From Gammaproteobacteria bacterium (GTDB lineage: Bacteria; Pseudomonadota; Gammaproteobacteria; Arenicellales; Arenicellaceae), in the NCBI GenBank assembly GCA_013002025.1, contig JABDKW010000072.1:1-64000 (forward strand): a stretch of 64,000 nt of DNA, given 5' to 3'. The translations under genes and the position numbers were made by a program. The notes under the pieces were generated by a model that was given only the letters and a program-made list of their open reading frames with translations, searched no databases and had not been told where the DNA came from. Every line of letters starts with the position of its first letter. Position 1 is the stretch's first letter. Shown in pieces: positions 8,349 through 18,204 of the stretch.

Positions 8349-9986
8349 ATGAGTCGTGAAATTAATATTGCCTTGGCCCAGATCAATGTGATGGTGGGGG
8401 CAGTGGAAGATAATGTAGACCGGATTATTGAATTCGCGGAGCGAGCGCGCACTGAACTTGATTGCGACCTCATGGTTTGCTCTGAATTGGTATTAACTGG
8501 CTATCCGCCCGAAGATTTGTTGCTGAGGCCGGGGTTCCATGACCGTATCGAGCAGCAATTGCAGCGTCTGTGCGAAGCAGTGCAGGATATTGACCTCTAT
8601 CTGGGTTACCCCAAACGCATTGGTAACAAGTTGTTCAATATGGGGGCCATGATACAAGGTGGCGAAATCACCCACGAATACGCCAAAATGGATCTGCCAA
8701 ACTACGGTGTGTTTGATGAAAAACGCTATTTCACGGCCGGCAATAAGCCATGCCTGGTCGAGTATAAGGATGCCGTGCTGGGCTTAACCGTGTGCGAAGA
8801 CATCTGGCATGAAGGCCCGGTCGAAAAAGCGGTGGCCGCGGGCGCCGATGTGATTCTCAATATTAATGGCTCGCCGTATCATGCCAATAAAATCAGTGAG
8901 CGCTGCGACGTGGTCTGCGAGCGCGCAAAATCGGTTGCAACCCCGGTGCTTTACGTTAATCAGGTTGGGGGTCAGGATGAGTTGGTCTTCGATGGTGCTT
9001 CGTTTGCCTGCGATGCCGGTGGTGAGGTGATTCATCAGATGGCCAGCTTTGAGGAGGCGCTGAGCAAGGTCACGGTCACCGTCGACAGCAAGGGCATACA
9101 ATTAACAGGTTCCGAAATGGTTGCCGAGCTCGACTATCATGCCAGCGTGTATCAGGCGCTGGTGTGCGGAGTGGGTGACTATGTGCGCAAGAACGGCTTT
9201 TCAGGCGTGGTGATTGGTTTATCCGGCGGTATTGATTCTGCGCTCACCACGACCATTGCGGTCGACGCGCTGGGCCCCGACAACGTGGACGTCATTATGA
9301 TGCCGTTTCGTTATACCTCGGATATCAGCAAGCAGGATGCCTATGCCGAAGCCGAGGCACTGGGCATTCAATATCATGTGGTTTCCATCGAACCGATGTA
9401 CGATGCCTTTGTTAAGCAATTGGCGCCGCTGTTCGAGGGGCGCGAGGCTGACACCACGGAAGAGAATATTCAGGCGCGCTGCCGCGGTCTGACCCTGATG
9501 GCGTATTCCAACAAGACTGGGCGCATGGTGCTGACCACCGGCAATAAGAGCGAGATGTCGGTGGGCTATGCCACGCTGTATGGTGACATGGTGGGCGGTT
9601 ACAACGCCATTAAAGATGTGCCCAAGGTGTTGGTGTACGAGCTGGCCAGATATCGCAATACCATTTCACCGGTGATCCCGGAGCGGGTCATCACCCGCGA
9701 ACCTTCGGCCGAACTAAAACCGGATCAAATTGATTCCGACAGCTTGCCGCCGTATGAAATTCTCGACCCGATACTGGAATTGTATGTTGAGCAGGATTGC
9801 GCACCGCGTGACATAGTGGCCCAGGGTTTTGACGCGAAATACGTGTCGCAAGTGATCCGGATGGTGGACCGCAATGAATATAAGCGGCGTCAGGCTGCGC
9901 CCGGTGTGCGGATTACCAAGCGCGCGTTTGGCCGCGACCGACGTTATCCGATTACGTCCGGGTATCGGCCCAAGATAGACTGGTAA
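8349..9986 (+). CDS. nadE: Glutamine-dependent NAD+ synthetase
   Basis: A 545-residue two-domain enzyme. The N-terminal nitrilase-type amidase has the triad Glu46 (CSELVLTGYPPEDLL), Lys113 (YAKMDLPNYGVF) and Cys149 (LTVCEDIWH). The C-terminal synthetase has the pyrophosphatase loop LSGGIDS (291-297) and TTGNKSEMSVGYATLYGDM. It amidates nicotinate adenine dinucleotide using glutamine-derived ammonia. It stands alone on the plus strand, convergent with bamD. A TATAAT hexamer at 8312-8317 is a likely -10. Confidence 0.97.
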   Translation: MSREINIALAQINVMVGAVEDNVDRIIEFAERARTELDCDLMVCSELVLTGYPPEDLLLRPGFHDRIEQQLQRLCEAVQDIDLYLGYPKRIGNKLFNMGAMIQGGEITHEYAKMDLPNYGVFDEKRYFTAGNKPCLVEYKDAVLGLTVCEDIWHEGPVEKAVAAGADVILNINGSPYHANKISERCDVVCERAKSVATPVLYVNQVGGQDELVFDGASFACDAGGEVIHQMASFEEALSKVTVTVDSKGIQLTGSEMVAELDYHASVYQALVCGVGDYVRKNGFSGVVIGLSGGIDSALTTTIAVDALGPDNVDVIMMPFRYTSDISKQDAYAEAEALGIQYHVVSIEPMYDAFVKQLAPLFEGREADTTEENIQARCRGLTLMAYSNKTGRMVLTTGNKSEMSVGYATLYGDMVGGYNAIKDVPKVLVYELARYRNTISPVIPERVITREPSAELKPDQIDSDSLPPYEILDPILELYVEQDCAPRDIVAQGFDAKYVSQVIRMVDRNEYKRRQAAPGVRITKRAFGRDRRYPITSGYRPKIDW

Positions 9987-10028
9987 TTGGCTTTGTTTTT
10001 AGCGTTCAGGGTCTAAGTTCAACTTCTA

Positions 10029-10844
10029 CTAGCGGAAGGGATTAAGGCGCGAGAAAATACCTTTCTTTTTGGCCTTGAGTGGTTCAGCGCCGTAATCAGG
10101 GAAGTTCTTGACCAGAATTTCATGGGTGCTGGCCGCCAAATCATCCAACCCCATTTCCAGGTAAGTGCGTTCCATCAATACCAGGGCACCTTCCACAGCC
10201 GGTGAGGTTTCATACTCATAAATGATTGTTTTGCAGCGATTCAGTGCCGCAACATAGGTTTCACTGTCAAAGTAAAATTTAGCGATTGCCAATTCCCGGG
10301 CTGCGAGTGCGTTGCGGATATAGACTATTCGCTGACGGGCATCATCTGCATAAATACTATTGGGATAGCGCTGCAGTAAATCTTCGAACGCTTCCATCGA
10401 ATCGCGATACGGCTGCGGGTCACGCACCGAATCGTCACCCTTGATCATTTTGTCCAGGCGGTTCTTCTTTTTTTCAAAACTCGCCACCCCTTTCATGTAA
10501 TAGGCGTAGTCGACATTTTTATGCGTGGGGTAGAGCTTGATGAAGTCATCCGCGGCTTCAACAGCTTCTTCGATCCGCCCCAACTTGTCATACGCAAACA
10601 GCATATCGAGCTTGGCTTGCTCGGTATAATCGCCATAGGGATAATTGGCTTCCAGCGCGCGGTAGTAGTCTATTGCAAAACTGTAATTGCCAGAATCCAA
10701 TGCGCGTTTGCCTTTGTTATACAGCTCTTGCACCTGCTGGCGGCCGAGTGCATCCACCGAGCGGGCTTTCTTGCTGGAGCAGCCGGCAATGAGGGCTGTC
10801 AAAATTAACAGCAGGGCGAGTTGTCGAAATCGTAAAAGGCTCAT
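10029..10844 (-). CDS. bamD: Outer membrane assembly lipoprotein BamD
   Basis: A 271-residue lipoprotein with a type II signal peptide and lipobox LIAGC (Cys22), followed by TPR-like helices (LYNKGKRALDSGNYSFAIDYYRALE and YPNSIYADDARQRI). BamD is the essential lipoprotein of the BAM complex that inserts beta-barrel proteins into the outer membrane. It is divergent from rluD-pgeF, the order seen in E. coli (yfiO/rluD/yfiH), which supports the call. Confidence 0.96.
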   Translation of the reverse strand: MSLLRFRQLALLLILTALIAGCSSKKARSVDALGRQQVQELYNKGKRALDSGNYSFAIDYYRALEANYPYGDYTEQAKLDMLFAYDKLGRIEEAVEAADDFIKLYPTHKNVDYAYYMKGVASFEKKKNRLDKMIKGDDSVRDPQPYRDSMEAFEDLLQRYPNSIYADDARQRIVYIRNALAARELAIAKFYFDSETYVAALNRCKTIIYEYETSPAVEGALVLMERTYLEMGLDDLAASTHEILVKNFPDYGAEPLKAKKKGIFSRLNPFR

Positions 10845-10930
10845 GCGATACGTTATATGCGTTATGATTCGGGCGTAAGCATAACGCGATTTACTGCGTC
10901 AGAGAAGACATCATCCGAGAATCAGAGCGC

Positions 10931-11881
10931 TTGAACGATTACGCTAAATTCAGCTTTGTGGTGCCGGACGAAATGGTAGGCCAGCGCGTGGACAAAGTGT
11001 TGGCGCAGTTGTGTGAAGGTCATTCGCGCAGTGCTATTCAAAGCTGGATTAAGGAGGGCCTGGTGTTGCTGGACGACGAAATACCCGCCCAGAAGGATAA
11101 AGTATTCGGCGGCGAGTCACTGGAACTCGCAGTGCCACAAATTAGTCAGGGGGAATGGCAGGCACAGGAGATGCCGCTGGACATCGTGCATGAGGACGAT
11201 GCCATGCTGGTGCTGTGCAAGCCAGCCGGGCTGGTGGTGCACCCCGGTGCAGGAAACCCTGATGGCACTCTGCTAAATGGCTTGTTGTTTCACTACCCTG
11301 AGTTACGCAGTCTGGCGCGGGCTGGAATTGTGCACCGTCTGGATAAAGACACCTCCGGCCTGATGGTAGTGGCGAAAACTGAGCTGGCGCGTCTGGGCCT
11401 GATTGAGCAATTGGTGGATCACAGTCTGGCAAGGGAGTATTTGGCCTTGGTAAATGGCCGCGTGATTTCCGGTGGCAGCGTTGAGGAACCCATCGCGAGA
11501 GACAAACATGACCGGCGCAAAATGGCGGTCAATATGATGGGCAAGGAAGCGATTACTCATTATCGGGTGGCGGACCGGTTCCGCAATCACACCTTGTTGC
11601 AAGTCAATCTGGAGACTGGCCGCACGCATCAGATCCGGGTGCACATGAACCACATCGGGTTTCAGTTGGTGGGTGACCCTGTGTACGGTCGACGGCTGGC
11701 GATTGCCGGCGATTGCTCGGCCGCTTTGGAGCAACAATTGCGCAGTTTTCAACGCCAGGCTCTGCACGCCACCCGCATCGCATACCGGCACCCGGTCACT
11801 GGTGAAACGCAGCAATGGCAGCGCGACCTGCCAACGGACATGCAGGCCCTGGTTGATGCCTGTCGCGAGGACAACCGCTAA
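10931..11881 (+). CDS. rluD: 23S rRNA pseudouridine synthase RluD
   Basis: A 316-residue enzyme with an N-terminal S4 RNA-binding domain (GQRVDKVLAQLCEGHSRS, 18-34) and the RluA-type catalytic domain with HRLDKDTSG (135-143; Asp138 is the catalytic residue) and GRTHQIRVHM. RluD makes pseudouridines 1911/1915/1917 in helix 69 of 23S rRNA. The start is a TTG at 10931: the frame upstream runs to a stop without ATG or GTG, and the N-terminus matches the family from there. Confidence 0.95.
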   Translation: MNDYAKFSFVVPDEMVGQRVDKVLAQLCEGHSRSAIQSWIKEGLVLLDDEIPAQKDKVFGGESLELAVPQISQGEWQAQEMPLDIVHEDDAMLVLCKPAGLVVHPGAGNPDGTLLNGLLFHYPELRSLARAGIVHRLDKDTSGLMVVAKTELARLGLIEQLVDHSLAREYLALVNGRVISGGSVEEPIARDKHDRRKMAVNMMGKEAITHYRVADRFRNHTLLQVNLETGRTHQIRVHMNHIGFQLVGDPVYGRRLAIAGDCSAALEQQLRSFQRQALHATRIAYRHPVTGETQQWQRDLPTDMQALVDACREDNR

Positions 11882-11882
11882 T

Positions 11883-12614
11883 ATGTTGGCCTGCGTTAGT
11901 GCTGAATGGCAAGCGCCACCTCAGGTGCGTGCGGTGACCACAACGCGAGCCGGCGGTGTCAGCAGCGGCGAATACGACAGCCTGAATCTGGCCCAGCATG
12001 TCGGTGACAAGGTAGCTGATGTGCAACGTAATCGTGTACACATGCAACGTTGTCTGGACCTGCCGGCGACACCCGCCTGGTTACAACAAACTCATAGCAC
12101 GCGGGTATTAACGCTGCCGCGGGAGCTATCGGCACTTAACAAGCCCGCCGACGGCAGCGTCGCATTTCAGCCGGGCGTGGTGTGCGCAGTGTTGACCGCG
12201 GATTGCCTGCCGCTGTTTCTGACTAATCGCTCGGGCACCAAGATTGGCGTGGTGCACGCCGGCTGGCGCGGTATGGCGGATGGCATCATCGAGCAAGGCG
12301 TGGCGGCCATGCAGGAAGATGCTGATCAGATTCTCGCCTGGGCGGGACCCTGCATCAGTGGCGATTTTTTTGAGATTGGTGCTGAGGTTAAAGCGGCTCT
12401 GGGCGGCGCAGAGGCGGCCTATCGTAGCGCGCCCCAGCCGGGCAAGTTCTATGCTGACTTATACCAGCTTTGTGGTGAGCGCCTGGCGACCCTCGGCGTT
12501 AGTGATTATGGGTACAGCGAATATTGTACCTACCGGCATGAATCGATGTTTTTCTCACATCGCCGTGATCAAGCCGGTGGCCGCATGGCGAGTTTAATCT
12601 GGTTGGAGGATTAA
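11883..12614 (+). CDS. pgeF: Purine nucleoside phosphorylase, PgeF/YfiH (laccase-domain) family
   Basis: A 243-residue protein of the DUF152/YfiH family with [23 protein letters not shown] at the start, TADCLPLFL and the zinc-binding HAGWRGM, ending with [15 protein letters not shown]. Members are reported to act as purine nucleoside phosphorylases/adenosine deaminases and as editing factors for peptidoglycan precursors. The ATG at 11883 follows the rluD stop by one base. Its stop codon shares the bases TTAA (12611-12614) with the stop of convergent sstT. Confidence 0.93.
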   Translation: MLACVSAEWQAPPQVRAVTTTRAGGVSSGEYDSLNLAQHVGDKVADVQRNRVHMQRCLDLPATPAWLQQTHSTRVLTLPRELSALNKPADGSVAFQPGVVCAVLTADCLPLFLTNRSGTKIGVVHAGWRGMADGIIEQGVAAMQEDADQILAWAGPCISGDFFEIGAEVKAALGGAEAAYRSAPQPGKFYADLYQLCGERLATLGVSDYGYSEYCTYRHESMFFSHRRDQAGGRMASLIWLED

Positions 12615-13837
12615 GCGGCACTCTCAGCGGCGTGTTCTGCGCGACACACCGCCGCCGTGAACACCACATCGGTGGAACTATTAAGTGCTGTTTCAGCGCT
12701 ATCCTGCACCACACCGATAATAAAACCCACTGCCACCACCTGCATCGCCACGTCGTTGGAAATGCCAAACAGGCCACAGGCCAGCGGAATCAACAGCAGC
12801 GATCCACCAGCAACGCCGGATGCGCCACAGGCCGATACCGCGGCAATCACACTCAATAGCAGAGCGGTGGCCATATCCACTTGAATACCCAGTGTGTTGA
12901 CGGCCGCCAGCGTCATAATGGTGATGGTAATTGCGGCGCCGCCCATATTGATGGTTGCGCCCAGCGGGATTGATACCGAGTAAGTGTCTTCATCCAGCTT
13001 TAAGTCTTCACAGAGCTTCATGTTGACCGGAATATTGGCCGCCGAACTGCGTGTAAAAAATGCCGTTACACCACTTTCTCGCAGACACCGAAATACCAGG
13101 GGGTAGGGGTTGCCACCGGTTTTCCACATGACCAGTAAGGGGTTAATTATCAGCGCCATAAACAACATGGCGCCGATCAAAAGACCCAGCAGTTTGGAAT
13201 AATCCACTAGCACGCCGAAGCCGGTGGCCGCAATGGTGGCGGCCACTAAGCCAAAGATGCCAATCGGGGCCAGTTGAATCACCAGACGTACGATGGTGGT
13301 CATGGCATCTGCCAGATCACTCATTAATCCGCGGGTGGCCGGAGTGGCATGACGTAAGGTGAGCCCCAGCGCAATTGCCCAGGCCAAAATGCCGATGTAG
13401 TTGCCACTTAACAGGGCTTCCACAGGGTTCTGTACAATTTTGAATACCAGTGTATTCAGCACCTCGGCGATGCCTTCGGGCGGTGTGATGCTGGCGTTAT
13501 TGGTTTGCAGCACCAGTGTCAGGGGGAACAAAAAGCTTAGCACCACAGCGGTGAGCGCGGCGGCCAGTGTGCCAACCAAATACAACACCAGAATAGGGCG
13601 CATATGCGGGTTATGGCCGCCTTGTTGGTTGGCTATGGAGGCCAATACCAGCAAAAAAACCAGCGGTGGTGCGACGGCTTTAAGCGCGCTGACAAACAGC
13701 GAGCCAAGAATGCCAATGGCCGCAGCGCTGGCGGGCGACAGCAGTGCCAGCATGCCACCTAAAATAATGCCGATAGTAATCCTCAACACCAGGCTACTGC
13801 TGGTATAGCTTGACCAGAATTGTGTAACAGCGCTCAT
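12611..13837 (-). CDS. sstT: Sodium:serine/threonine symporter SstT
   Basis: A 408-residue dicarboxylate/amino acid:cation symporter (DAACS) family protein with about nine hydrophobic segments, the [20 protein letters not shown] core, [20 protein letters not shown] (serine-rich re-entrant loop) and [11 protein letters not shown]. It takes up Ser/Thr with Na+. I place the start at 13837 (AGGAG six bases upstream, ATGA overlap with the previous stop) rather than the in-frame TTG at 13855. It is coupled to the cobalamin adenosyltransferase gene without an obvious metabolic link. Confidence 0.93.
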   Translation of the reverse strand: MSAVTQFWSSYTSSSLVLRITIGIILGGMLALLSPASAAAIGILGSLFVSALKAVAPPLVFLLVLASIANQQGGHNPHMRPILVLYLVGTLAAALTAVVLSFLFPLTLVLQTNNASITPPEGIAEVLNTLVFKIVQNPVEALLSGNYIGILAWAIALGLTLRHATPATRGLMSDLADAMTTIVRLVIQLAPIGIFGLVAATIAATGFGVLVDYSKLLGLLIGAMLFMALIINPLLVMWKTGGNPYPLVFRCLRESGVTAFFTRSSAANIPVNMKLCEDLKLDEDTYSVSIPLGATINMGGAAITITIMTLAAVNTLGIQVDMATALLLSVIAAVSACGASGVAGGSLLLIPLACGLFGISNDVAMQVVAVGFIIGVVQDSAETALNSSTDVVFTAAVCRAEHAAESAA

Positions 13838-14382
13838 GACAGCTCCTTTTTCCAAAGAATATCGGGTTCGCCCTGATTTTTATTAATGATACGGGCTGTG
13901 ACAAACAACAAATCTGACAGGCGATTCAGGTACTGGCGTGTGGTCTCGCTGACCACCTCAATCTGATGCAGGGTGACCACATCCCGTTCAGCTCGTCGCG
14001 CCGTGGCGCGGGCAATGTGACAAATCGAGGCAGCCTCACTGCCGCCTGGCAGAATAAAGTCTTTCAATGGGCTAACCTCGGCATTAAAGGCATCAATCTG
14101 CGCCTCCAGAGCGCTGACCTTTTCAGCATTGATAAAGGAGTGGCCCGGCATGCTGAGTTCGCCGCCGATATTGAACAGGTCATGCTGGACCGCGGTGAAA
14201 AAAGTGGCGAGCTCTGTGCCCGACAATTTATTAATCATCAAGCCGACGACACTGTTCAATTCATCCACAGAACCCATGGCCTGCATGCGTGCGTGATCTT
14301 TGGGGATGCGCGAGCCGTCGCTCAAGCCCGATGTGCCATCGTCGCCGGTCCGCGTGTAGAGTTTGCTTAATCTATTACCCAT
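13834..14382 (-). CDS. Cob(I)yrinic acid a,c-diamide adenosyltransferase, PduO type
   Basis: A 182-residue PduO-family ATP:corrinoid adenosyltransferase: [13 protein letters not shown] (8-20) is the ATP-binding P-loop-like motif, followed by [34 protein letters not shown] and [14 protein letters not shown]. It attaches the 5'-deoxyadenosyl group to cobalamin. No B12 synthesis genes or cobalamin riboswitch are visible nearby, so it may serve salvage. It overlaps sstT by four bases. Confidence 0.93.
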   Translation of the reverse strand: MGNRLSKLYTRTGDDGTSGLSDGSRIPKDHARMQAMGSVDELNSVVGLMINKLSGTELATFFTAVQHDLFNIGGELSMPGHSFINAEKVSALEAQIDAFNAEVSPLKDFILPGGSEAASICHIARATARRAERDVVTLHQIEVVSETTRQYLNRLSDLLFVTARIINKNQGEPDILWKKELS

Positions 14383-14397
14383 TTAAAATGCCCTGAT

Positions 14398-14411
14398 GGG
14401 GCGCTTGCCCC
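14398..14411. terminator. Short hairpin between kinase and adenosyltransferase genes
   Basis: GGGGC-GCTT-GCCCC forms a 5-bp GC stem in the 66-bp gap. The T-run is close on the plus strand (TGTTTT) and only distant on the minus strand, where both genes lie. It is therefore a weak terminator at best. Confidence 0.3.
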
Positions 14412-14448
14412 TGTTTTGCAACAAATATTTTGTGACTATTATTTTTTA

Positions 14449-16725
14449 CTAAAAGGATTGTGCATCCGGATTATAAATTGGCAGATACAGCGAGAATATA
14501 ACGCCATCGGTGCCACGTAAATTGGAGGCCAATACATCGCCGCCATGAAAACTGGTGATCAGTTTAACAATATACAGGCCCATGCCAAGGCGCGTTTTTT
14601 GAGCGTCTTTACGACCCACCGAGACCAGTGGTTCGAAGATTCGCTCGGCCATCCCCTCGGGCAAATTTGAGCCCCGGTTGATGACATCAATTTGGGCATA
14701 GGAGTCAATCTGCTGTGCTTTAAAGACGATGGCTGTGTTGGGCGCCGCGAAGTCAATCGCGTTATCCACCAACTTATCCAGCGCTTGGGCAATGTAGTCT
14801 GCTGCTGCTTCAACTTTTAGTGGCCGCTTATGGATTTGCACTTCAAACTTCTGTGATGGGTTGCTGAAGGAATAGCCGTCAACATAGTTCTCCAGCAATT
14901 CGACCAGGTCGAAGACTTCGCGGGTCTCCGATTGCATGGCCTGTTCCAGGTTGGCGGCTTCGGTTAGGTTCTGCAGAATCGAGCCAATTCGGTTAATGCC
15001 GTTTTTGGCACGGTTCATGTATTTGCTTTCAACGATGCCGGGGTTTTCCTGCTCCAGATTGTGCAGCGATGAATTGACCACATTCAAAGGGTTGGAAACT
15101 TCGTGCGCCAGAGTATCCGGCAAGCCTCGCAAATAGCTAGTGTATTGGGATAAGCGCCCCAGCATGCCGCTGACGCTGCGCGATAAGTCGCCTATCTCAT
15201 CGCCGGACTTGGCCTCGGCCGATAATCGCTGGCTAAGAATTCGGCCATCACGATCAATGGCGTTATCCGCCGCATCCCGCAAGCGCGTAATCCGTACCGT
15301 TAAGCGCGAGGCAAACAACAGCAACGCGGCAGCCACGGTCAGCAGCACCAGCAGGGTGACGCTGATCACATTCTCGAGCACCGCCTGTTGACGGGTAAGT
15401 ACCTGATTGGTGCTTTGTTCAACGATTACCGCCCCCAAAATACTGTCGCCGAGATAAATTGGATGGGCCGACATTAATATGGTGCCCTGATTGTCGACCG
15501 AAGCGCGCCGATCAGTGGAAATATCGCCGGCCAGCGCCTGTTCGATAATTTCATCATTACGCTGCTCTACGGTGCGCTCGTAATCGGCAAAACTGAGCGC
15601 TGGCTTATCGACAATGTAGGTAAAAATTTTGCGCAGCGCGATATCGTAGTAATAGCGCACTGACGCGACCATGAAATCCCAGACTTCACGTATGGAATTG
15701 CTTGAGAAAATAGGTTTAACTGATTGTTTATATTGAACATCTGTGTTGATATTGCCGACCACAGCGCGCACGCGCTTTTCGCGGTCCAGGACCCAGATGC
15801 GGGTATCTGAGCGGTCCAGACCTTTGAGGATTTTGGCAATTTCCGCGGACTGTACCAACACTCTGGAGAGCTCGTCACTATCTGATTCCGGCGTGGTGCT
15901 GATCAGGCCCTCCAGCGCCAGGCTGTCGACATCATCAACGTCGGCCACCGCCAGACGGATGCGGGTGTCGGAAGACAACATAAACCGGGGTATCCGCAAC
16001 TCCACATTGTAACCGGTGTCGCTAAGGCTGAGTTCTGCGGCCAGATTGTAGTCGGGGTCGCCGGTGACCGGATATTGCCAGTCTTCATCCATTAAGTAGA
16101 TGCTCATGCGGCCGGGTTCACGCGCAATCATGGTGTAGCGCTGTGGGCTGCGGCCAGGGTCCTGCAGGGTCAGGCGAATATGGTCAGCCGAATCCACCCG
16201 CAGAAAACCCTGTTGGCGGAAAACGACTTCGTCATCATCCACCGCAAACATGGCATAGATAAAACGCCCGTGATAACCCAGCACATGACGTACCTTAAAG
16301 TCACCCTCATTGATCGGTATTGGGGCAGGAGAACCTGCGGCGGGTTCGCTGCGGGAGGGTGCTTCAGTATTCGCGTCAGAAGCGTCGGCGCCCGGAGGCA
16401 GCGGTTCATACACGGCAGCCTGAGCCGCCTGTTCGCCCCAGTCTGATAAGTCGCCGTTAATATTGATGTAGTTCGGTAGCGGCAGCGCGTAGATTTCATT
16501 GTCTTCGGTGCTGGCGGGGTCGATCTGGGTGTCTTCCAAAAATAGCTCAGGTCGATCATGTAACACCGTGGCCACAGCACGCGAGGTCAGGCTCAGTGCA
16601 TCTTCCTGGCCGGACAGCAGAAATGTCTTCATGTCGCGCACGTAGATATACGACATCCAGGGTATTAACAGCAGCAACAGGGCCACCAGCAATAACTTGG
16701 TGCGGATGGAAAAAACAGCGCGCAT
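14449..16725 (-). CDS. Sensor histidine kinase, PdsS-like
   Basis: A 758-residue membrane kinase. TM1 is at about 8-29 and TM2 at about 453-473. The ~420-residue periplasmic part begins with ININGDLSDWGEQ (88-100), a motif of CBM9/DOMON-like domains, with a second sensor region up to TM2. HAMP-like linker, HisKA with LAHEVSNPLNVV (His541), then HATPase_c with DNAIDFAAPN and GMGLYIVKLI. Size, sensor layout and pairing resemble the kinase of the proteobacterial dedicated sortase system (PdsS, TIGR03785), recalled rather than searched. No sortase is in the window. It lies 56 bp downstream of its regulator gene. Confidence 0.85.
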   Translation of the reverse strand: MRAVFSIRTKLLLVALLLLLIPWMSYIYVRDMKTFLLSGQEDALSLTSRAVATVLHDRPELFLEDTQIDPASTEDNEIYALPLPNYININGDLSDWGEQAAQAAVYEPLPPGADASDANTEAPSRSEPAAGSPAPIPINEGDFKVRHVLGYHGRFIYAMFAVDDDEVVFRQQGFLRVDSADHIRLTLQDPGRSPQRYTMIAREPGRMSIYLMDEDWQYPVTGDPDYNLAAELSLSDTGYNVELRIPRFMLSSDTRIRLAVADVDDVDSLALEGLISTTPESDSDELSRVLVQSAEIAKILKGLDRSDTRIWVLDREKRVRAVVGNINTDVQYKQSVKPIFSSNSIREVWDFMVASVRYYYDIALRKIFTYIVDKPALSFADYERTVEQRNDEIIEQALAGDISTDRRASVDNQGTILMSAHPIYLGDSILGAVIVEQSTNQVLTRQQAVLENVISVTLLVLLTVAAALLLFASRLTVRITRLRDAADNAIDRDGRILSQRLSAEAKSGDEIGDLSRSVSGMLGRLSQYTSYLRGLPDTLAHEVSNPLNVVNSSLHNLEQENPGIVESKYMNRAKNGINRIGSILQNLTEAANLEQAMQSETREVFDLVELLENYVDGYSFSNPSQKFEVQIHKRPLKVEAAADYIAQALDKLVDNAIDFAAPNTAIVFKAQQIDSYAQIDVINRGSNLPEGMAERIFEPLVSVGRKDAQKTRLGMGLYIVKLITSFHGGDVLASNLRGTDGVIFSLYLPIYNPDAQSF

Positions 16726-16781
16726 CAGAACCGCTTATAACAAGGAGTCGGAAGGCCGATTGACGCGGGTCGCCAGCGTAC

Positions 16782-17486
16782 TTACTCGCCGGAATTCCAT
16801 TTGTAGCCGACCCCGAACACCGTTTGAATATGTTTAAATTCCGGATCTATCTCTTTGAATTTATTGCGTATTCTTCGAATATATCCGTTGATTGTATTAC
16901 GCTCTACATAAGACTGACGGGTAACCTGCATCATGTTCTCATAGGTTTTAACATGGCCGGGGTGACGCGCCATAGACTCAATTAACCAGAACTCGGTCAG
17001 GGTGAGGCTTAACTCCTGGCTCTTCCAGCGGATCGACATACTGTCTTCATCAATCTCCAACTCGTTGACCACCACCTGATCCGGTTTGTCGTCGTTGGCG
17101 GTTTGCCCGAGGCTGTCAACGATGCGAAACAGCGAGTTTATGCGCACACTTAAAAACTGCATATTCAGGGGTTTGGTCAAGTAGTCCCAGGCGTCGAGAC
17201 GCAGGCCCGACACCCGATCAATATCAGTGTCCCGGGCGGTGAGAAAAATTATGGGTAGGGTTGGCGACAAGGCGCGCAAATCGCGGCACAGGTCAAAACC
17301 GCCATCCATTTCGTTTTCAAGCATGATGTCGAGAATTGCCAGGTCTGGCATGTTTTTACGCATGCCCTCCAACGCCTCTTTGCGGTTGGCGTAGGTCGCT
17401 ACTTCGTAACCCGATTGCTGCAAGGCATCGGCGTAATTTTCGCGCTGGTCGAAATCGTCTTCGACGATTGCTACTTTTCTGGCCAT
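16782..17486 (-). CDS. OmpR-type response regulator, PdsR-like
   Basis: A 234-residue regulator with a receiver domain (acidic VEDD at 8-11, phospho-acceptor Asp53 in LAILDIMLE, Lys in DYLTKP) and a C-terminal winged helix (SLTLTEFWLIESMARHPGHV, RRIRNKFKEIDPEF, VFGVGYKW). DGGFDLCRDLRALSPTLPII and the LTEFW segment match my memory of PdsR (TIGR03787). It is the first gene of the regulator-kinase pair. The phosphorylated form should bind DNA; targets are unknown. Confidence 0.9.
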   Translation of the reverse strand: MARKVAIVEDDFDQRENYADALQQSGYEVATYANRKEALEGMRKNMPDLAILDIMLENEMDGGFDLCRDLRALSPTLPIIFLTARDTDIDRVSGLRLDAWDYLTKPLNMQFLSVRINSLFRIVDSLGQTANDDKPDQVVVNELEIDEDSMSIRWKSQELSLTLTEFWLIESMARHPGHVKTYENMMQVTRQSYVERNTINGYIRRIRNKFKEIDPEFKHIQTVFGVGYKWNSGE

Positions 17487-17871
17487 AAGAGGGTTACTCG
17501 GGACTGGAGGGCAGGCTATTTTGCCCTAATAGGTGCTTGATTCTATTGATTTGTGTACGAATCGTCGTAAAACCATATTTTTACCATTAGTTTATCCTGA
17601 TTTCGTCATTCCGGAGGAGTTAAATAGGCTCTCGAAAAGAGGATCGTGCCTGATCCATAAGTGGCCACTCTCTATAAGGGCGTTTCGCGATACCGCAAAA
17701 CCGCTAATTGGAGGGAAAATCGAGCCGCAGCCCGCGAGGGCAATGCTGCGCAACGGGGGTTGTTAGTAACACCGCAGTACAGGGCACGATGAGGTGAACG
17801 TTTTGGTCCGAAACCAGTATTCAGGCCAGATACATTACAACTAGAGAGATGTCGTAAAAGTGGGTAGCAGT
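17487..17871. other. 385-bp intergenic region
   Basis: The gap separates the divergent regulator gene and the 74-residue protein. No gene with a convincing start, no tRNA and no strong terminator was seen. It should hold the promoters of both neighbours. A frame at 17533-17766 starts without a ribosome site and has no recognisable features. Confidence 0.5.
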
Positions 17872-18096
17872 ATGAATCATCAAGTACAACACCAGGTTTT
17901 TGTCCCGGTCACGGACGATTTAATCTATAACCATCCCGAGCAGATTGAGGGGCCATTGGTGCCTTATTTTGCGGGTATGGAATGCCAGAATTGGCTGGCC
18001 ATCGAGATTAATCCCGATGAGTCAGATTCGGGGCTGAAAAAAGAATCAGCAAGGCCCGCCAGCGCCAGCAAATTGCGCCTGGCCTACAGCGCTTAG
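17872..18096 (+). CDS. Small hypothetical protein
   Basis: A 74-residue acidic soluble protein beginning MNHQVQHQVFVPVTDDLIY, with PLVPYFAGMECQNWLAIEINP in the middle and a low-complexity tail (ARPASASKLRLAY). I do not recognise a family. The well-formed hydrophobic/acidic pattern and proline-rich core look like a real small protein. An in-frame GTG at 17860 is an alternative start. It is divergent from the regulator-kinase pair and could be a target of that system. Confidence 0.5.
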   Translation: MNHQVQHQVFVPVTDDLIYNHPEQIEGPLVPYFAGMECQNWLAIEINPDESDSGLKKESARPASASKLRLAYSA

Positions 18097-18204
18097 TTTT
18101 TCCTTTTATTTTGTAGCAGGCTCTAGAACTGGCGCTCGCATTTGACCGGCGGGCGCACTGGTGCGTCCGCGCCTGACGCATTGTTGGGCGGCAGTCGCAG
18201 TTGA

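Noticed and set aside
11303-11815. Minus-strand frame of 170 codons inside rluD
   Set aside because: It overlaps conserved RluD motifs throughout and has no plausible product.
13838-13855. Six-residue N-terminal extension of SstT from TTG 13855
   Set aside because: AGGAG is correctly placed for ATG 13837 and the extension is encoded by the ribosome site itself.
17533-17766. Plus-strand frame in the gap before the 74-residue protein
   Set aside because: It has no ribosome site, mixed composition and no recognised motif; it is treated as non-coding.
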